Assembly: GCA_039619475.1 (NCBI GenBank)
Contig: CM077115.1
Coordinates: 479,892,400 to 479,956,399 of the forward strand
Direction of reading: 5' to 3'
Origin: Icerya purchasi
Taxonomy: Eukaryota > Arthropoda > Insecta > Hemiptera > Monophlebidae
Length of the DNA stretch: 64,000 nt
Below, one piece after another: positions 9,432 through 21,787 of this stretch. The stretch's first letter is position 1. Every line of letters starts with the position of its first letter. The notes beneath the pieces are model-generated. The model saw only the letters and a program-made list of their open reading frames with translations. It was not told the origin of the DNA and searched no databases. The translations under genes and the position numbers were made by a program.

Positions 9432-9499
9432 CCCTTTCAACTGATCTATCGAACGTGACTTTTCGAAGATGAGAAATCAGGTTCGGTACATACAACCCC

Positions 9500-10259
9500 T
9501 CAACTATATTCTTGACATAATTGTCGGTGGTCTTTGCTGCAGATATTTTCGTTTCTCAGGCGGACATATTTAATGGGATATTTCTTATGACTGATATATA
9601 GCCGAAAAGGAATGTGGTCGTTTTCTATTAACAACATATGTGAATTAGTTAATGGAAAAGGGACTATACAAAAAATATATCGACTACCCTGAAATGTTGT
9701 TCTAGGTGGAAATTTGCTTCGGATAATGGTGTTTCCATTAATCGTTACATAAAAGAAGATAAAATCTCCGATAAAATGTCAGCGATTTGAAGAACTGAGG
9801 GGTTGTTCACTAATACCGAAATATATTACTTCTGTCGTTGTTGGATCACTCACGAACCCTACCTCCTGCAGCGTAACATGTTGAAGTACAAAATTATTCG
9901 AATGAATGATATTTGAATCTAAATTAAATGTCGTGGCGCCGTGCACAGCTAGTATTCTATTCCTTTCTTATAACATTCGAAAATAATAAAAATTTTTTAA
10001 GATCTGTGGGAATACAGACTTTCTTAGACATACTGTTCAAATGGTTCTCGACACCTGCTGGCATAATGCATTTAGCAATATCACTTGAACACGACCGCTC
10101 CGAATAAAACGAAGGGTATAAATTAATGAGATTGTCGAATAGATTGAAATAATGTGCATCTAGATGTGGACCTTTGATTCGACCTTGAACAAACGACCGA
10201 TGAAATTATTCCACGTCTGGATGATGCAATCGTCCGCCATTTAAAGTCACCACTCCTCG
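9500..10259 (-). pseudogene. Broken reading frame of an unrecognised protein
   Basis: On the - strand an open frame runs from about 10,259, interrupted by one TAA. It contains 'TLNGGRLHHPDVE', then 'GPHLDAHYFNLFDNLI', 'CIMPAGVENHLNSM' and 'PTDLKKFLLFSNVIRK', and ends near 9,955. After a frame change the reading resumes with 'AVHGATTFNLDSNI', 'HVTLQEVGFVSDPTTTEV', one TGA, then 'GDFIFFYVTINGNTIIRSK' and 'FRLYISHKKYPIKYVRLR'. The length of the runs, mixed amino-acid composition and alternating hydrophobic pattern suggest a former beta-rich protein of about 250 residues. No family was recognised. Its position next to the Maverick-type genes suggests an element gene, which is inference. Confidence 0.45.
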
Positions 10260-10303
10260 GGGATGGCATTTAAAAATATTCGTTGGAAATAAAAATATTA
10301 AAC

Positions 10304-10322
10304 GTGTGCGTGCGTGTGCGCG

Positions 10323-10364
<42 letters not shown>
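10304..10364. repeat. (TG)n microsatellite
   Basis: A tgcgtgtgcgcg lead-in is followed by about 20 TG dinucleotides. A shorter TG run occurs at the homologous position in the third repeat copy near 55,790-55,808, so it belongs to the repeat family. Confidence 0.9.
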
Positions 10365-10366
<2 letters not shown>

Positions 10367-11302
10367 CGTGTAGCGATTAGGATTATATCGATGGCGTCAA
10401 GGGTCTGCGAAGATGATATGGTGGTTAATTTCGAACGAACGTCTAGAATTCACCCCCTGCATCCGTGCCACCCCCAACCAGTTGCTGGAACATTCAAATA
10501 TTTCCGTTAAAATAAAAATAATAATAATAATAATAAATATCGAATAATCACGATCGTTCGGTTCTAGAACATTCAAAAATTTCCGTTAAAAACATCGAAC
10601 GAACGTCTAGAATTCACCCCCTGCGCCCCGCATCGCCATCATTTGATCGCTGGAACGTTCAAATATTTTTCCGTTACAACCGTGCGCTCACGTTTACATT
10701 ACACCCCTCGTAGCAGCACACCCGCCTGCCCTCATTCGATTGATGAAACGATCGGATATTCTTCTTAAAAATTAAATTTTTTTAAAAAAAAAATGCCGGA
10801 ACGGAGCACGATACGGAAAATTCCTTCAAAATTTGGGTTCTAAGTGTTGAGTTTCGAACGTTTTTGACACTCCGCCAAAATTTTACCCCTCCCAACCCCC
10901 GAAAATTAAAAATTAAAAATTACGCTACATATATTACAAATAGACTCCTGTACAATACATACACATAATGGTAGAAGGCGCTGCACGCCGCGCCGCTAGC
11001 AACCTGTTGCTGGAACGTTCAAATATTTCCGTTAAAAATAATAATAATAATAATTAATAATTATAATTATAATTATAATAATAATTATAATAATCACGGT
11101 CCGTTCAGTTCTGGAACGTTCAAATATTTCCGTTAACAAATAAAAATAAAAATAAAACATCGAAAAAATGCCTGGAATTCAACCCCGCGAACCGCGCCAC
11201 CCTAATTAACTAACCGAATCGCGGTACCGAATGCATATTTCCCCCCTCATAACAACACCCCCTCCCGCCCACTGGCTGACAACCTATAAAAAGACACTAC
11301 TT
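10365..11302. repeat. Dispersed repeat module shared with 56.0-56.5 kb
   Basis: A motif of about 28 bp, tggaacgttcaaatatttcc plus gttaaaa, recurs near 10,485, 10,563, 10,650, 11,008 and 11,111. It is spaced by 'gaattcaccccctgc' segments and (TAA)n or (TAAT)n runs. The stretch 10,741-10,980 ('cggagcacga', 'gggttctaagtg', 'acatacacataatg') matches 56,280-56,490 in the same orientation. No coding sequence is seen. It abuts the outer end of the P1 left arm. Confidence 0.8.
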
Positions 11303-11459
11303 TTACCCCTTCCACCCTCTTTTCCGATCAATTTCGATGTTTTAATATCGAATATATCGCATTCAATTTACTTTTACTACGACCATTAAACCCCCGATCG
11401 ACGCTCCCGACGCCTCCGTCATCTCATATTGAGAGGTAATTATTTTTTTATGTGACCGC

Positions 11460-12040
11460 TATGAATGCACACCGTCCATTCCCGCACACCCATCTGCTAT
11501 CGTTAGTTCCCATACCGTTCATAATAACTTTTATTCAACTCCAAGTATTATGGAATTATTCCAATTATATATTTTCTTCACTCCCGATCATTTCTTCTGA
11601 CCGTTCATAATATTTTTATTTTCCTCCGGTTCTAAAAATAAATCCTACAATGTCTTCAACACGATGAATGCGCACACATCTTCTGCAGTTAGTTTCCATA
11701 CCGATCTTAATAATTTTTCGAGCCTAAATATTATAGAAATAGCCGAAGTACATTTTTTTCGTTTCTGATCATTTCTTCCGACCGTTCATAATATTTTTAT
11801 TTTTCTCTGGTTCTAAAAATAAATCCTACAATGTCTTCAACGCGATGAATGCACACACATCTGCCGTCGTTAGTTCCCATACCGTTCATAATAACTTTTT
11901 TCAACTCCAAGTATTATGGAATTATTCTAACTATATTTTTTTTTTCGCTTCCGATCATTTCTTCCGATCGTTCACATTTTTTTCTCAGGTTCTAAAAATG
12001 ATTCCATCTACGTCACGACCACAATGAATGCGCACCGCAT
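11460..12040. repeat. Tandem modules of about 180-200 bp in the P1 left arm (mirror about 23,820-24,400)
   Basis: Units start with 'gaatgcncac' at about 11,463, 11,665, 11,846 and 12,024. They contain 'ttagttnccataccg', 'tatnatggaattat', 'ccgatcatttctt' and 'ggttctaaaaataaatcct'. The same unit is repeated in P2 from about 28,866 to 29,880. Short reading frames inside (for example 11,845-12,027) follow from the repeat and show no protein-like conservation. Confidence 0.85.
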
Positions 12041-12826
12041 GTTCCCTCGCAAACATCTGATGTTAGCAGTTTTCATACTGGATAATGATATTTTTTCCTC
12101 GGTGTTTTAGAATTAGTCTAAGTATATATTTTTTTTTTTACGCTTCCGATCATTTCTTCAGAGTGTTTATCATTTTTTATATTTTTTAGCGTTTCCAAAA
12201 ATTCCTTTATCGTTCCCAGTCCCTCCAAGCGAAATCTTTCATAATATATTTTCCAGAGCTCCCCCCCCCCAACCATCAATCCTCTAAAGAAACATAGACG
12301 CTGTCTCCAACACCCATTTTACCATCAGTTATTGTATATTATTGTCAAATTATTTTTCCAAAAGCCTTTTTAAAATTTTTTCACGTTCGTACATATTTTT
12401 TATTTGCACGACATTCGTTTCCATGCACACACGTTTCCATACCGATTGTAATATTTATTTATTTTTCATCCCCTCCCAGACTTCATACACATCCCACTGG
12501 CACGTTCAACGATAGTTTCTTTATTGATCCTGTACATTTTTTCTGCATTAGCCGCGGGAGCGTAGCACATCAATCCATCCCACACACTATGCGTCCTCAT
12601 ATATTTAATTTTTAATTAACGATCTTTAATTATTTTTACTGGTATTATTTTTCCTACACAATCACTCCATCATACATACTTTACACTGTGAAAATAATTT
12701 TAGCCTTTCGATAGAGGAAATCTCCGATCACTAAATAATTGTTATAGGCGTCCTATTTTTAATATTATACACATCTCAGTATAATTATTAAACGAAGGAA
12801 TTCGCAGCATCGTTGCTGCAATCGCA

Positions 12827-13590
12827 CCAGTCTTTCTTTTTAGGAATCGTCAACCTCTGCAGGTATACGCCTCATCGCTACACCAGCCTTTGTCTGCACG
12901 GGTTGCTTATCTTTAAGGCCCCTCGTGTGTCGCACACTATTTACCGTTATTCGAAAGAAGTATATTTTTTACGATCTCGCGCACGCACCTATACGCACAC
13001 ATTTAACATTAGGGTCATTGGTCAGGCGACATTTCCAAGAACAATCACTGCTCCGCTGTCTAAGCTGCATCACCGGTCGTTCGCAACATTATTGATGAAG
13101 CGCCCTTTTTTACAATAGGATAATTTATGACGTCTATACACCTTTTCTAGGAATCAAGGTAAAAGCGACCAATCTTTCCCACTGAAACCGGTTTTTAGAC
13201 ACGCCCCCAGTCTTTCTTTTTAGGAATTGACAACTTCTACAGGTATAAATCTCATTAACATGACAGCCTTTGTATGCGAGGGTTCTTTATCTTCAAGGTC
13301 ATTTATGTGTCGCACGCTATTTACCATTATTCAGCAGAAGAATATTTTTTTTTTGCGTTCGCATACACCTGTACGCACACATTTAACATCAGGCTCGTTT
13401 TCAAGAACAACAATCGCTGCTCCACAACCTAAACCGCCTCGTCTCGCCATTCACTCGCAACATTATTGAAGCCTCTATCATGTACCTGCATTTACGACCT
13501 TTTACAACAGGATAATTTATGACGTCTATACACCTTTTCTAGGAATCAAGGTGAAAGCGGTCAATCTCTCCCGCTGAAACCGGTTTTTCA
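12827..13590. repeat. Tandem duplication, 380-bp unit, in the P1 left arm (mirror about 22,266-23,029)
   Basis: 'ccagtctttctttttaggaa' occurs at 12,827 and again at 13,207. Both copies share 'gtgtcgcac', 'tacgcacacatttaacat', 'ataatttatgacgtctatac' and 'aaaccggttttt'. With the mirrored arm this makes four copies in P1. The reading frames at 12,813-13,118, 13,227-13,469 and 13,526-13,756 are confined to this unit and were not recognised as genes. Confidence 0.85.
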
Positions 13591-13760
13591 CACACGTTAC
13601 ACAATGGTATAATGTGTAGTTCAGGGCTTCGTCTTCCACCGCTCGTTTCTTGACGTACCGTTTGTTAGCATTAACATGAATATGATACTGCCGTGTGGTA
13701 AGAGCATCATACAGAACGATCACGTCCGAGACATTTACTAGACGCATAACCCGCATGCTT

Positions 13761-16300
13761 ATGTAACTGATCTATACACTAAAGAAATCCTCCTTAACCG
13801 ATCCTGTTAGACTGGTGGAGAGTAATGGCCTCGCACTACTATTTACCGATAACGCCTCAGCTTCAACACCTCTGCACAGCCATGTAGTAAACGTTATCTT
13901 CCTTATTACAATCTTATGTTTTAACATTGTTACACTATTTTTCTCATTTTTAACTAATTATACCCCGTTTTCCACTATTTCACCCCATTTTCATACATTT
14001 TAGCACTTTTACACTGTTTTCGTCAATTTCTGCTATTTCTCACCGTTTTTTCAGTGCTTTTAGTCCTTTCACACAATTTTCCTCAATTTTTCGCGATCTT
14101 TCTTACTTTTTTCTTCCAACTCTTTACTATGCCTATATTCAACCGCGATAACCTTCTCTAGGCTTTCTTTCAACCCCTCGGTCTCTACTATGCACCTCAC
14201 CCACTTAGCGACCTTCGCCGCAGAAGAATGTTTTAGGTATTCCATGGGGGTCCTCACTTGCATATGGAGATGTACCAGTTGAATCAATCAAATCTTTGAG
14301 AGGGTGGTATGATGCATCAAATCGGGAGTTGTCTTCGGTTATTCCGCTGCTAGAGCTCCTCCCAACATCTTCAATGTGACTATTATACTGATGTGCGATA
14401 AGAGCGTCAATCAGTTCAAACGTGTCCTACATATTGACTAGACATCTGCCCAACACGCTTATGTAACTGATCTATGGACATCTTTAAGCACCCCCTCTCC
14501 CCCGAAATCGTTCCTATTAGGCTGGTATGAGTAAGGGCCTCCTGCAACCATTTATCAATTACCATGTTCTCGTCAATCACCACTGCACAGGTATGTAGGA
14601 GTTATTTTCCTCTATAAAATATTCTCGCGTTTAACACTGTTACGCCATTTTTCCAGTGCTTTTAGTACCTTTCACACAATTTTCCTCATTTTTTCATGTG
14701 TTTTCTTACTTTTTTTTTCTTCCAACTCTTTACTAAGCAGATATTCAACCGCGATAACCTTCTCTAGACTCTCTTTTAGCCCCTCAGTCTCTGCCAAGGC
14801 ACATCTCACGCTTAACGTCCATCACCGCAGTAGAATGTTTTAGGTATTCCAAGGAGCTCTCCACTTGCATATGGAGGTGTAACGGTTGAATCGATCACAT
14901 CTTTGAACGGGTTGTCTGATGCATCAAATCGGGAGGTGTCTTCGATCATTCCACTGCTAGAGGCTCCGCTCGAGATCTTCCATGTGATTATTATGCTGAA
15001 GAGCGTTCATCAGTTCAAACGGGCCCTAGATTTTGACCAGACATCTGGCCCAGCATGTTTACACAGCTACTCAGTACAGTAAGGATATCTTTAAGCACTC
15101 CCTCCCCCCGTAATCGTTCCTATTAGGCGGGTATGAGCAAAGGCCTCATGCAACCATTTATCAATTACTATGTTCTCGACAATCATCGATGCACAGACAT
15201 ATAGGAAATGTTTTCCTCCTCATAATATTCTCGTGTTTAACACTTACACTGTTTCCATCATCTTTAAGTAATTATAAACAATTTTTCACTATTTCTCTAC
15301 ATTCTCATGCATTATACTACTTTTACACTGATTTAGACAATTTTTGATGTTTCTCACCATTTTTCCTTTGTTTTAGCTCCTTTCACACAACTTTCTTCAG
15401 TTTTTCACTGTCTTTGTAAGGTTTTTTTATTTCTTACAATTCTTAACTACATTATTCTTTGTATGCATATGCTTCAGGAATATGTTCTACTATATCTACA
15501 ACAAATCAATGCTAATATAACTTGCTAACCTATGATATGATGCGGTGTGTAGGTGTCTGTTTATATGTATAGATGAGCGAGGACGGGTGATTGTATATGT
15601 TTGTATGCTTTTGCGAGTGAATGTGGGAGTTTATGCAAGTGTGTGGGGGTGCGACATGCACGTGATTATTACATTGTTATAGTCCTCGTCATCGACGCAT
15701 CATCATAATTATTATAAAAATTGTAAAAACATATTTGTCATCGTAATAACTGAAATTAACATTAGTACATTCCATCAGGCACCCAATATACTTTAGAGGC
15801 AGAGTTAAAATGGGATGCAGCCAGTGGAGAAATAGCCGTGACTGAAATCTCAACTAGATATACGGTTTTCATCACCAAATTTTAAGAAGATGTATATTTT
15901 TTCTACAAGTTGGGAATAGTAGTCTCTTGAATAGCATGCAAAATGTCAGAGCGACGGTTACAATGTGCAGGTCTATAAGCATGCTCCTTTTAAGCCAGTG
16001 AGAGCAAGGGACTCATGCAACTGCTTCCCAATCACTTCCAGCACATAAGCCTCAGTCGCATGCACTGTCATGCAGGAATTGTATCCATCATTATCATATT
16101 TTTATGCTTTAAACACCGCTTTTTCCTCAATTTAAATAATTATAGCCAATTTTCAACCACTTCTCCTCATTTTCTTACATTTTAGTACTTTTACACTGTT
16201 TTAGTCAATTTCTGCTATTTCTCACCATTTTCAAATGTTTTTACCACCTTTCACGCAATTTTTCCTCAATTTTCACAATCTTTGTAAGGCTTTTTTTCCT
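13761..16300. repeat. Ladder of diverged modules of 600-900 bp in the P1 left arm (mirror about 19,556-22,095)
   Basis: The anchor 'gtaactgatctat' or its variants, followed by 'ttaag...cctnttag..tgg', occurs near 13,761, 14,461, 15,061 and 15,960. Each is followed by an AT-rich half with 'acactgttttcgtcaattt'-like and 'tttcacacaattttcctcaa'-like strings. P2 has the same module near 33,010-33,200 and 33,500-33,910. Units are 60-85 percent alike by eye, so the ladder predates the palindromes. Confidence 0.8.
14069..14287 (-). CDS. Hypothetical 72-aa coiled-coil reading frame (P1 left arm)
   Basis: The frame runs from an ATG at 14287 and its second half is charged and helix-prone: 'ETEGLKESLEKVIAVEY', 'SKELEEKSKKDREKLRKIV'. 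A diverged neighbouring module (about 14,690-14,830, -) encodes the same C-terminal stretch. It has an in-frame one-codon insertion, substitutions and the same stop, which suggests past coding constraint. No family is recognised and the frame may be only the last exon of something longer. An identical copy lies at 21,569-21,787 on +. Confidence 0.3.
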   Translation of the reverse strand: MIQLVHLHMQVRTPMEYLKHSSAAKVAKWVRCIVETEGLKESLEKVIAVEYRHSKELEEKSKKDREKLRKIV

Positions 16301-17500
16301 AAATGTGGGTACTTTAGTCATAAATGGAGTAATTTTCTGCGTGAGGAGTACTTTTCAGCTCGACGTGTATACTTCGTGATATGACATTCAATTCATTATT
16401 AATCTATGTTTCAACAGGTTTGTGGTCGGTTGTTGGAGGTTTACAGAACTTTCTGGTGCATTGCTTATAGTATAATGGTTCTTGTGTGCTAGTGAGATGA
16501 TGGTGTTTGGTTGGGAATAATAAACATGGGTAAGAGAAGGAGTGCGTCCCATCAAGCAGGGGGAGTGTTGCTTCGTAATTAACTCGGGTATTGCGCGCAT
16601 TGCATGGCAGTTATAATATGCTCGAGCGAAAATTAGTCGCTGTACTCGCATGGCGTTCATGTTATTCATTAAATGTTCACACAGAGAGATGCAATGGGCT
16701 CATCAACTTATGGATCCATGCGATCACTTCGATTTTTATAATTGTAATATGCACTGAGCATGTATGTATTCCAACAAACCCATCAACTCTGTTACAGATA
16801 GTAATGTTTGAGGATAGATAGTGAAACGTTCATTAGAACATGAATGTGTATACAAAGTGTTGTTACATCACATGTATGTCATCAAATTAACTAGAATGTT
16901 GCGTCTATAGTAAAAAAAAGAAATGAGGGGGTTTCCCTAAGAGGGCGACTATAATAAAATTGATGCGATTTTAGATGGAAATGGGGTATTTTACAGTAAA
17001 AACGCTGTTTTGCACCTAAATGGTGAATATTCTGGAGGTTAAACGGTATTTTTCACACAAAATTTGATGTTTTTTTATAAATGTGGCTATTTTACTCCTA
17101 CATGGAGTAATTTCTGCATGAGGAGTACTTTTTGGACTGACATGTATACTTCTTGATGTGGTATTCAATTCATTCTGAAGCTATGTTTGAACAGCTTTGT
17201 AAATGGTTGGGGGGAAGTTTACAGAACTTTTCTGTTGCATCAGTTATAGTATAATAGTTTTTTTTGTGCTAGTGAGATGAAGGTATTTGGTTAGGAATAA
17301 TAAATATGGGTAAGAGGTGGAGTGCATCCCCATCAAGCATGGGAGAGTATTGTTTGGGAATTAACTCCATTATTTGCACACATTGCAATACAATTATAAT
17401 CAGTTTTGGTCAAAATTACTTGTTGTATATTGTTCATGTTATACATTAAACATTCACACTGAGAAACGGACTGAACTCTTCAACATCAAGATCCATGCGA
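16290..17500. repeat. Tandem pair of about 780-bp units in the P1 left arm (mirror about 18,356-19,566)
   Basis: The block with 'gaggagtacttttcagctc', 'gtatacttcgtgatatgac' and 'tttacagaactttctggtg' (about 16,290-16,690) recurs as 'gaggagtactttttggact', 'gtatacttcttgatgtggt' and 'tttacagaacttttctgttg' (about 17,085-17,480). The first unit holds a 93-aa frame on - (16,388-16,669). In the second unit the same frame is interrupted by stops, so coding status is doubtful. Confidence 0.8.
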
Positions 17501-17553
17501 TCATTACACTCTTTTTCAACAATTTGTGACGTTTCATACTATTTTTTAATGTT

Positions 17554-17781
17554 TTGAACGGCTCTTATGATGTATTTCAGCACATTTTCAAAGGTACAAA
17601 GTTCGTAATGCGAAATAATTTTAATTATTTCGACAGTCTTTACACACAAATAAAATACTATACCCTTATCACACTCAACATGAAACAAATCATTACAAAT
17701 AGAAATAAACAACGAAATTGCTCAGAAATTTTAATGAAATTTAAGAAGCATAGTGTATATGAAAATGAATATATTCTTTAA
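17554..17781 (+). other. 75-codon reading frame near the P1 centre, probably not a gene
   Basis: The frame is AT-driven (Asn, Lys, Ile and Tyr rich). It overlaps a block homologous to the P2 inner arm (aaataaacaacgaaattg at about 17,700 against 'aaataaacaacaaaattg' at about 35,305), where no comparable frame exists. A mirrored copy is at 18,075-18,302 (-). Confidence 0.5.
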
Positions 17782-17887
17782 ATCAACACTCCAAACTTGC
17801 AGTTTCAGAATTATATCAGACCCTGACTAAGAACCCCGTTGTTCCTCTTGCTGCATATATATGTATATAATCATATATTATTAAATT

Positions 17888-17968
17888 TATATCTACATAT
17901 ATATATCTACATATATATATCTACATATATATATCTACATATATACATAAATATGTAGTTATATGTAT
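17888..17968. repeat. Loop of P1: TACATATATATC-type microsatellite
   Basis: About five units of 'atatctacatat' are followed by 'acataaatatgtagttat'. It lies exactly at the symmetry axis. The same 12-bp unit forms long arrays at the centre of P2. Confidence 0.9.
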
Positions 17969-20900
17969 AATTTAATAATATATGATTATATACATATATA
18001 TGCAGCAAGAGGAACAACGGGGTTCTTAGTCAGGGTCTGATATAATTCTGAAACTGCAAGTTTGGAGTGTTGATTTAAAGAATATATTCATTTTCATATA
18101 CACTATGCTTCTTAAATTTCATTAAAATTTCTGAGCAATTTCGTTGTTTATTTCTATTTGTAATGATTTGTTTCATGTTGAGTGTGATAAGGGTATAGTA
18201 TTTTATTTGTGTGTAAAGACTGTCGAAATAATTAAAATTATTTCGCATTACGAACTTTGTACCTTTGAAAATGTGCTGAAATACATCATAAGAGCCGTTC
18301 AAAACATTAAAAAATAGTATGAAACGTCACAAATTGTTGAAAAAGAGTGTAATGATCGCATGGATCTTGATGTTGAAGAGTTCAGTCCGTTTCTCAGTGT
18401 GAATGTTTAATGTATAACATGAACAATATACAACAAGTAATTTTGACCAAAACTGATTATAATTGTATTGCAATGTGTGCAAATAATGGAGTTAATTCCC
18501 AAACAATACTCTCCCATGCTTGATGGGGATGCACTCCACCTCTTACCCATATTTATTATTCCTAACCAAATACCTTCATCTCACTAGCACAAAAAAAACT
18601 ATTATACTATAACTGATGCAACAGAAAAGTTCTGTAAACTTCCCCCCAACCATTTACAAAGCTGTTCAAACATAGCTTCAGAATGAATTGAATACCACAT
18701 CAAGAAGTATACATGTCAGTCCAAAAAGTACTCCTCATGCAGAAATTACTCCATGTAGGAGTAAAATAGCCACATTTATAAAAAAACATCAAATTTTGTG
18801 TGAAAAATACCGTTTAACCTCCAGAATATTCACCATTTAGGTGCAAAACAGCGTTTTTACTGTAAAATACCCCATTTCCATCTAAAATCGCATCAATTTT
18901 ATTATAGTCGCCCTCTTAGGGAAACCCCCTCATTTCTTTTTTTTACTATAGACGCAACATTCTAGTTAATTTGATGACATACATGTGATGTAACAACACT
19001 TTGTATACACATTCATGTTCTAATGAACGTTTCACTATCTATCCTCAAACATTACTATCTGTAACAGAGTTGATGGGTTTGTTGGAATACATACATGCTC
19101 AGTGCATATTACAATTATAAAAATCGAAGTGATCGCATGGATCCATAAGTTGATGAGCCCATTGCATCTCTCTGTGTGAACATTTAATGAATAACATGAA
19201 CGCCATGCGAGTACAGCGACTAATTTTCGCTCGAGCATATTATAACTGCCATGCAATGCGCGCAATACCCGAGTTAATTACGAAGCAACACTCCCCCTGC
19301 TTGATGGGACGCACTCCTTCTCTTACCCATGTTTATTATTCCCAACCAAACACCATCATCTCACTAGCACACAAGAACCATTATACTATAAGCAATGCAC
19401 CAGAAAGTTCTGTAAACCTCCAACAACCGACCACAAACCTGTTGAAACATAGATTAATAATGAATTGAATGTCATATCACGAAGTATACACGTCGAGCTG
19501 AAAAGTACTCCTCACGCAGAAAATTACTCCATTTATGACTAAAGTACCCACATTTAGGAAAAAAAGCCTTACAAAGATTGTGAAAATTGAGGAAAAATTG
19601 CGTGAAAGGTGGTAAAAACATTTGAAAATGGTGAGAAATAGCAGAAATTGACTAAAACAGTGTAAAAGTACTAAAATGTAAGAAAATGAGGAGAAGTGGT
19701 TGAAAATTGGCTATAATTATTTAAATTGAGGAAAAAGCGGTGTTTAAAGCATAAAAATATGATAATGATGGATACAATTCCTGCATGACAGTGCATGCGA
19801 CTGAGGCTTATGTGCTGGAAGTGATTGGGAAGCAGTTGCATGAGTCCCTTGCTCTCACTGGCTTAAAAGGAGCATGCTTATAGACCTGCACATTGTAACC
19901 GTCGCTCTGACATTTTGCATGCTATTCAAGAGACTACTATTCCCAACTTGTAGAAAAAATATACATCTTCTTAAAATTTGGTGATGAAAACCGTATATCT
20001 AGTTGAGATTTCAGTCACGGCTATTTCTCCACTGGCTGCATCCCATTTTAACTCTGCCTCTAAAGTATATTGGGTGCCTGATGGAATGTACTAATGTTAA
20101 TTTCAGTTATTACGATGACAAATATGTTTTTACAATTTTTATAATAATTATGATGATGCGTCGATGACGAGGACTATAACAATGTAATAATCACGTGCAT
20201 GTCGCACCCCCACACACTTGCATAAACTCCCACATTCACTCGCAAAAGCATACAAACATATACAATCACCCGTCCTCGCTCATCTATACATATAAACAGA
20301 CACCTACACACCGCATCATATCATAGGTTAGCAAGTTATATTAGCATTGATTTGTTGTAGATATAGTAGAACATATTCCTGAAGCATATGCATACAAAGA
20401 ATAATGTAGTTAAGAATTGTAAGAAATAAAAAAACCTTACAAAGACAGTGAAAAACTGAAGAAAGTTGTGTGAAAGGAGCTAAAACAAAGGAAAAATGGT
20501 GAGAAACATCAAAAATTGTCTAAATCAGTGTAAAAGTAGTATAATGCATGAGAATGTAGAGAAATAGTGAAAAATTGTTTATAATTACTTAAAGATGATG
20601 GAAACAGTGTAAGTGTTAAACACGAGAATATTATGAGGAGGAAAACATTTCCTATATGTCTGTGCATCGATGATTGTCGAGAACATAGTAATTGATAAAT
20701 GGTTGCATGAGGCCTTTGCTCATACCCGCCTAATAGGAACGATTACGGGGGGAGGGAGTGCTTAAAGATATCCTTACTGTACTGAGTAGCTGTGTAAACA
20801 TGCTGGGCCAGATGTCTGGTCAAAATCTAGGGCCCGTTTGAACTGATGAACGCTCTTCAGCATAATAATCACATGGAAGATCTCGAGCGGAGCCTCTAGC

Positions 20901-21568
20901 AGTGGAATGATCGAAGACACCTCCCGATTTGATGCATCAGACAACCCGTTCAAAGATGTGATCGATTCAACCGTTACACCTCCATATGCAAGTGGAGAGC
21001 TCCTTGGAATACCTAAAACATTCTACTGCGGTGATGGACGTTAAGCGTGAGATGTGCCTTGGCAGAGACTGAGGGGCTAAAAGAGAGTCTAGAGAAGGTT
21101 ATCGCGGTTGAATATCTGCTTAGTAAAGAGTTGGAAGAAAAAAAAAGTAAGAAAACACATGAAAAAATGAGGAAAATTGTGTGAAAGGTACTAAAAGCAC
21201 TGGAAAAATGGCGTAACAGTGTTAAACGCGAGAATATTTTATAGAGGAAAATAACTCCTACATACCTGTGCAGTGGTGATTGACGAGAACATGGTAATTG
21301 ATAAATGGTTGCAGGAGGCCCTTACTCATACCAGCCTAATAGGAACGATTTCGGGGGAGAGGGGGTGCTTAAAGATGTCCATAGATCAGTTACATAAGCG
21401 TGTTGGGCAGATGTCTAGTCAATATGTAGGACACGTTTGAACTGATTGACGCTCTTATCGCACATCAGTATAATAGTCACATTGAAGATGTTGGGAGGAG
21501 CTCTAGCAGCGGAATAACCGAAGACAACTCCCGATTTGATGCATCATACCACCCTCTCAAAGATTTGA

Positions 21569-21787
21569 TTGATTCAACTGGTACATCTCCATATGCAAGT
21601 GAGGACCCCCATGGAATACCTAAAACATTCTTCTGCGGCGAAGGTCGCTAAGTGGGTGAGGTGCATAGTAGAGACCGAGGGGTTGAAAGAAAGCCTAGAG
21701 AAGGTTATCGCGGTTGAATATAGGCATAGTAAAGAGTTGGAAGAAAAAAGTAAGAAAGATCGCGAAAAATTGAGGAAAATTGTGTGA
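21569..21787 (+). CDS. Hypothetical 72-aa coiled-coil reading frame (P1 right arm copy)
   Basis: This is the exact mirror copy of the frame at 14,069-14,287, identical in sequence, with the same ATG and stop. Everything said there applies. The related decayed frame of the next module lies at about 21,050-21,185. Confidence 0.3.
   Translation: MIQLVHLHMQVRTPMEYLKHSSAAKVAKWVRCIVETEGLKESLEKVIAVEYRHSKELEEKSKKDREKLRKIV

Noticed and set aside
10283..10510. 75-aa Cys/Val-rich frame
   Set aside because: It starts in the TG microsatellite and continues into a dispersed repeat module.
13526..13756. 76-aa frame with a C-x2-C pair, considered as a zinc-finger (FLYWCH-like) remnant
   Set aside because: Too few conserved positions, and the related neighbouring unit does not keep the frame.
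16388..16669. 93-aa frame as a gene
   Set aside because: The tandem copy at about 17.1-17.45 kb has several stops in the same frame, and composition explains the open stretch.
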